Below, in pieces: positions 59,300 to 64,000 of a DNA stretch of 64,000 bases. The position numbers were made by a program, and so were the translations under genes. The notes below the pieces were generated by a model, which worked only from the letters and a program-made list of their open reading frames with translations, was not told the origin of the DNA and did not search any database. This DNA is from Salvia splendens (taxonomy: Eukaryota; Streptophyta; Magnoliopsida; Lamiales; Lamiaceae). Within the stretch, counting starts at the first letter, position 1. Each line of letters starts with the position of its first letter. The stretch lies in contig NC_056049.1 of assembly GCF_004379255.2 (NCBI RefSeq), positions 13,934,063 through 13,998,062 on the forward strand, given 5' to 3'.

Positions 59300-62200
59300 A
59301 AAGAAATCAGCTCGAAGGCCAAAATTATGTAGACTGAAAATGTTAAAAGGATAAGATTCTCATTGCTGAAAACTTAAAGTTTGTAATCACCGAATCATGT
59401 CCTCCATATCCTCAACAAAATTCCACAAAGAAAGTTTGAGAATGCATTTTTTGCATATACTTGACAAGTTCTTTGAGGAAGAAGGTCAAACTACTTTCTT
59501 TAAAGTAGTAAGATAAGTCTTGGTTTATACCGATGATAAAGGGATATCCAATGAGGACGATGTCCAGATTATATTGGAATATCCAGAAAAGATAGAATGT
59601 TTTGAGGAATCTTCTGATTCAGTTACTCAAATAGTTTCTACACTCAGTTCATCGCCAAAAGTAATAGGGAGTGATTATATGAAGGTTGTTACTGAATAGT
59701 TGGAAACCCTAAGCATTATATTCACTTAATTACTATTGGAGGAAGATAACATGATAGTTGACGAATTCATTAAGGCTGCATATTTCATATGTCTTAGTTC
59801 AAGCGAACAGGAGACTAGCAATGGAAAGAGGGAAGGGCCGTATTGTCATCAATGCCTGCTGAAAGCAAGAAATGCAAGAAAAATTTGGTGAAAAGACAAA
59901 GAGAAGATGCATTGTAAGTCGGATTGACCTCTTATATAGAAGGACAATGGCTTAGGTAACAATGCAACTTCTAAAGGATAGATCTAGATCTAGTTGGGCA
60001 GTTGTTGCAGTGAGAGCTATTTATTTATGCCCACTTTATTGTTTTGTTTTGATGTTAGAGATTTTGTTTTATTGGTACAGTCTTGTTTAGAATGAATTTA
60101 TATTCAGTTTCTAAACTCATTTATGATTCCACGATGTTCAATTTCATTTTATAATGCTTGCATTATTGAGAAATGTGGATCGAATATCTATCATAGTACC
60201 ATAGAATAACAAATTATACATCATAGTATCTAAACAATATAATTGCAACAAGATTGAGTTTAACACGACAGTTCAACTTCTTAAACAATGAATGATAAAG
60301 TATTTATGACACTTAAAAACAAGGCCAAGAAAGTACTTAGTAATTTTTCAAACTGATTTTGTCTAACTCAAATGACTACTGAGATTTTAACAACTTGTTT
60401 GTTAAATAGCTGAAGAATCAATCAAGTAAGTCTGGTTGATGCACTATAAGTTAGAATCCTTTGGTAGTTCAAGGGATTCAGAATACATATAGAAATGCAA
60501 TATAGAAATACTAGCAAGTCTCAATGGTTTACACAATAGGAGACGAACAATGAGTAACGATCAGTAGTGGGAGTTAAATCCTAGTTGACTACTACAAGCA
60601 TTCTTCTAAAGAATTGGATAGTCATATAAGAAGATATCGAAGTCCCTCAAAGACAAGTTCGATAAATGAACAGTTTTACTCAATAAAACCTTATCCTTGA
60701 TGGGATATATGTTGGAAACAACGAGTTATACCATAAAGAAACTACTATGACATCAATACCTTCTACAACACACGAGTTGTGGACTAGAGACAAGTCTAGT
60801 CCAGCACATCTCAAGGTGTGGAGTTATTTGAACACATGTTTTGGAAAAGGTATCCAAGTAATTGGAGTTGTGTACTGAGGTATGTTTTAAGGTTATCCCA
60901 AATGATAGAAAAGATACAGGTTCTATAATCTTCACGACATGATAGGTGTTTGTTTACACGAATACTAGATTCTTTGATGAAGATTATTTGAAGAACTACA
61001 AGCCTAACAAACATGATAATTCTCAAAATAATGAGAATATCTATTTTTCATCTTAACCAAGAAGTAATACTATTAGAAACTTATGCACTAAGAAAATCAA
61101 CGTTTGTACCTAAGATTGTAAGAGTCATGTCATAGTGGGAGCGTTCTTTGGGAACATAACAAGTTCATGGGTCTAAGAGAGTCTTTTGACTCAGTCTTAG
61201 ATCGACTTGAACCTAATCCTTGTAACTACAAGGACGCATTGGCTCATTCAGATAGTCGTTTTTGATAAGATGATAGATTCTGAATAACAATCTTAAATAG
61301 ACAAGAATGTTTGCAAGACTTGCGATACTACTCATAGACTATTTCAGCTAGTGGGAGCTAGTGGATCTGCAAGTTTAAACAGAGATCTTAAAAGGCTAGA
61401 ATAATGGCTAAACGGTTATACCAAGAGAGAATCATATTCTCGCCTGCCATTATGCCTAAGTCGATCTGTATCACATTGTCTATGTAGCCTGCATAAATTA
61501 TGATGTATGTATTATGATTGTCAAGACAGTTCTCTTTAGTAGAAGTTTTGAGGAGATCATCTGCATGGAACATCTTAATGGTTATGTAATGAAGGGCAAG
61601 CAACACGTGATTTGGAAGCGTATGTAGATCATTTATGGTCTTAGGAAAGTATCTAAATCATAGAACATGTGTTTCATTCACGTTGTCAAATATTTTGAAT
61701 TTGACCAGTGCCCTTAACAAAGCTACAAGTACAAGAAAGTTGAAAGTGCACCATATATGGTATTCTTGGAACTCTACAATGATGACATCTACAAAAGTTG
61801 ATAAACAACTTAGAGGGTTATCTAGCGTAGGAAACTGATCGTCTACCCATTTAAGGATGATGGATTTAAGATAGACTAGTTACATTCTAAGCATCTACGT
61901 CATTAGATTGCTAGAAAAAGAATGTTATGTTTTCTTAAAGAATCCTACATCTACACAATACTTAGACACTTTAGCATTGAAAATTCCAAGAAAATGTTTT
62001 ACTTCTCTAGATGGAATTATCTTTTCTCTAGTCAAATGTTTTTCGACACTGAATGAGATCAAGAAGAATGAGACAAGTTCTGTAATTGGAAGTCTCATGT
62101 ATGCTATGATTGTATAAGTTAGATATTAGCTTCGCCGATAGAAGCTTGATATCATTTTAACCATGGCCAAGGACATTGGATTGGTAAAGAATATACTATA

Positions 62201-62780
62201 GTACTTGAAAAAGACTAAATGGTATGCTCTAGTTTACCAGACATCCATGTTATGTCCTTTAGGTTACATCGACTCAATTTTATAATTGATAGATGATCGA
62301 GTCATCGTCTGACTATGTGTTCGCTTTAGGAGTTGAAAACTGAGTCATGAAGGAGTTTGAATACATCACAGACTCTGCCATGAAAATTACAAGTGCGGTT
62401 TCATCGGAAACTGCTAATGTAGTTGTTCATCTTAGTAATTTCCTAATAGCTTTGACCGTGAATTCGAGTATGCCTATGAGTATTATATTTTGTTATGAAT
62501 ACTCTAGCCATGTGTCTAACTCGAGGGAAGCACGATCTGATAAAGCTAAGGAATCACATACAGAGGAAGTATGAAATTAATTAAGGATTAAGTGCGCAGC
62601 AAGACATTATAGTTACCAAGATATTATCAGAGAACAACCTGACAGAATTTTTTCACAAAATTCTTATATGGTAACATGTTTTACATATGAGGTGAAAAAA
62701 TATGGTAGTTCGATGTATCATGGTCCGAGACCTACTTAGAGTATAAGTGGGAGAGTTTTAGCAGTGGGTATACTTGAAAG
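59300..62780 (+). pseudogene. Copia C gag-pol, highly degenerate
   Basis: No long frame survives, but ordered remnants do. A Gag-like stretch runs ~59370-59900. An integrase-like tail follows near 60815-60990 (SQGVELFEHMFWKR). RT remnants lie at ~61640-61800: YGLRKVSKS, then FLELYNDDIY, which corresponds to the catalytic YVDD box with Val changed to Asn. RNase H-linked VIGSLMYAMIV follows at ~62080-62115. Stops and frame changes occur every few dozen codons. The element cannot move by itself. Confidence 0.7.
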
Positions 62781-62806
62781 CATGATTTTGAGTATAAGTG
62801 GGAGAT
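62739..62806 (+). other. Polypurine tract region, tandemly duplicated
   Basis: GAGTATAAGTGGGAGA occurs at 62739-62754 and 62790-62805, the second directly before the 3' LTR. Between them lies GGGTATACTTGAAAGCATGA, which resembles the LTR start. The region therefore looks like a duplication of the tract plus the first bases of the LTR. Confidence 0.75.
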
Positions 62807-64000
62807 TGTTAGGATTGGTATACTGAAAAGCATATTTCAAGCATGTTGCACGGATAGAATTGCTTGTATTCAATAAACTCTACAATCCACTTTTAACCCA
62901 AGGGGGGAAGAAGTAATTTTATCGTATTGGCTTTTGCTTATGCATTTATAAGATGTTTCTCAAACATTTAAATGTATAAGAAGCAAACAAGTCTAATTCT
63001 TCTGCATAGTAGACTAGCCGTGAACGATGTTCACAGAAGGTGACGCAGTCGGTCCTTTGTAGAAGACAAATAGAATTTCACAATCTAGATAGGCTTTGAC
63101 TACCTATCGTGAAAGGTTGCAGTGTCAGTCCGCATGTTTCCTTACCTTAGGAAATAAACAACACTGGTGTGGTATAGCACTGAAGGATCTAACAGTTGAG
63201 ATAAGTCTTTCTTGCTATTTACTGAAAGACGAGGTCTCGGTGATTGTTATTTCTTGATCATTGTTGATATAACATTGAGCATACGATATTGATTATGCAC
63301 TACTTTGATTTATCAAATGGTGCGGATTTTTCGCAATCCAAGAATCCTGATAACTTGGGTAGTGGTGATCAATGTCTAGAGGTGCTAGTATTATTATGGC
63401 AATGAATCATGTGATGGGTGAGTCCAGTTTGATGATATCCTCAAGACGTGTTCGAAAAATGTTTTATTATTCAGAAACTCGGCCGGTTGGAATTTATTCT
63501 AGAATAATAAATAAAGATTTTGAACTAAACAACTCTTGGAAAAAGATATTAATTAATTAAAGTCAAATAGCAGACTTATGTTAATTAATGGATATTTATA
63601 TCTTAAACACGAGATATAATAAATTAAAGAGGTAAAGCCCGAATTACTCATAATTTTGGATTGGACGGGCAGTCAATATTATTATACTATAGTGGATTAT
63701 AATAATATTATGTAGGACTTGTATTAAATTGGAGCTCAAATTAATTAGTAAAAGTCCAACAGGTTTGGCCTAAGTCCAACCTCCATGAATCCCTAATCTG
63801 GTCCATCATAACTCTATATAAAGGAGATTAGACATAAGACAAATGAATTAATTCATTTTTTTAAATCGCACCTCTCTCCAGATTGAACGTGTTTTTCAGT
63901 CTATCCAGAACTGATTTTTTGTCTTCTCTAATCAAGTCCTTTTATTTCTGGCGAGCTTTGCCCACCCAAAGGTTAGACTGAGTTCGGGTAACACATTAGA
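62807..64000 (+). repeat. Copia element C 3' LTR, cut by window end
   Basis: It starts TGTTAGGATTGGTATACTG after the polypurine tract and aligns to 55693-56824 up to the window edge. About 265 bp of the LTR should lie beyond. The 62-codon frame at 63372-63560 is LTR sequence, not a gene. Confidence 0.92.

Noticed and set aside
1..64000. tRNA, rRNA, CRISPR or bacterial-type operon features
   Set aside because: None was seen. The window has plant gene and transposon structure throughout. Small RNA genes cannot be excluded by eye.

Overview
This is a plant nuclear window, almost certainly from a eudicot. It has GT-AG introns, an AT-rich background and dense nested plant transposable elements: Ty1/copia with Met-tRNA-type primer sites, Ty3/gypsy of Athila-like and chromovirus-like types, hAT, PIF/Harbinger, Mutator-like MITEs, and Stowaway-like MITEs ending in CTCCCTCCG. 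The species cannot be fixed from the sequence alone. A Lamiales-type genome is only an impression.

Only two host genes are supported, and both appear intact. Bases 26472-28409 (minus strand) carry a 10-exon gene for a 420-aa BRO1-domain (Alix/BROX-like) protein. Bases 33473-51942 (plus strand) carry a 24-exon gene for DNA topoisomerase 3-alpha (913 aa), complete from start to stop. I reconstructed both exon by exon, and every junction keeps GT-AG and reading frame. The genes are divergent, with about 5 kb between their start codons. That gap holds a 1.9-kb PIF/Harbinger element and several small inverted-repeat elements, including a Stowaway-like MITE ending about 150 bp before the TOP3A start codon.

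Bases 1-26158 are a nested transposon block. In order they hold a truncated gypsy LTR (1-2003), a decayed hAT element (~2711-5339), a decayed gypsy-derived unit (5340-8210), and a copia element (~8290-12437). The copia element is split in its protease by a solo LTR with a perfect 5-bp target duplication. Next come an Athila-like element without pol (12438-17856 and 21095-21421), interrupted by the 5' part of another copia element (17857-~21000), a second Athila-like LTR (21422-~22983), and a solo gypsy LTR (23461-26158). The solo LTR is nearly identical to the one at the window start and ends 314 bp from the BRO1-gene stop codon.

The long TOP3A introns 10 and 11 have taken up a GC-rich element nested in a MITE, an LTR-like segment, a minus-strand gypsy relic with diverged LTRs, and a 339-bp near-perfect hairpin with a 9-bp target duplication. 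Bases 51943-55692 are intergenic, with tandem Stowaway-like MITEs, a second member of a small GTTAAAATGACAACACC-ended MITE family, a gypsy LTR tail and a retropepsin fragment. Bases 55693-64000 are a degenerate copia element whose 3' LTR runs off the window.

I found no wholly new gene system. The points most worth a second look are three. The two copia leaders carry different GC-rich cassettes at the same place, followed by a conserved paired motif. There is a small MULE-type MITE family with clean target duplications. There is a long intronic hairpin in TOP3A.
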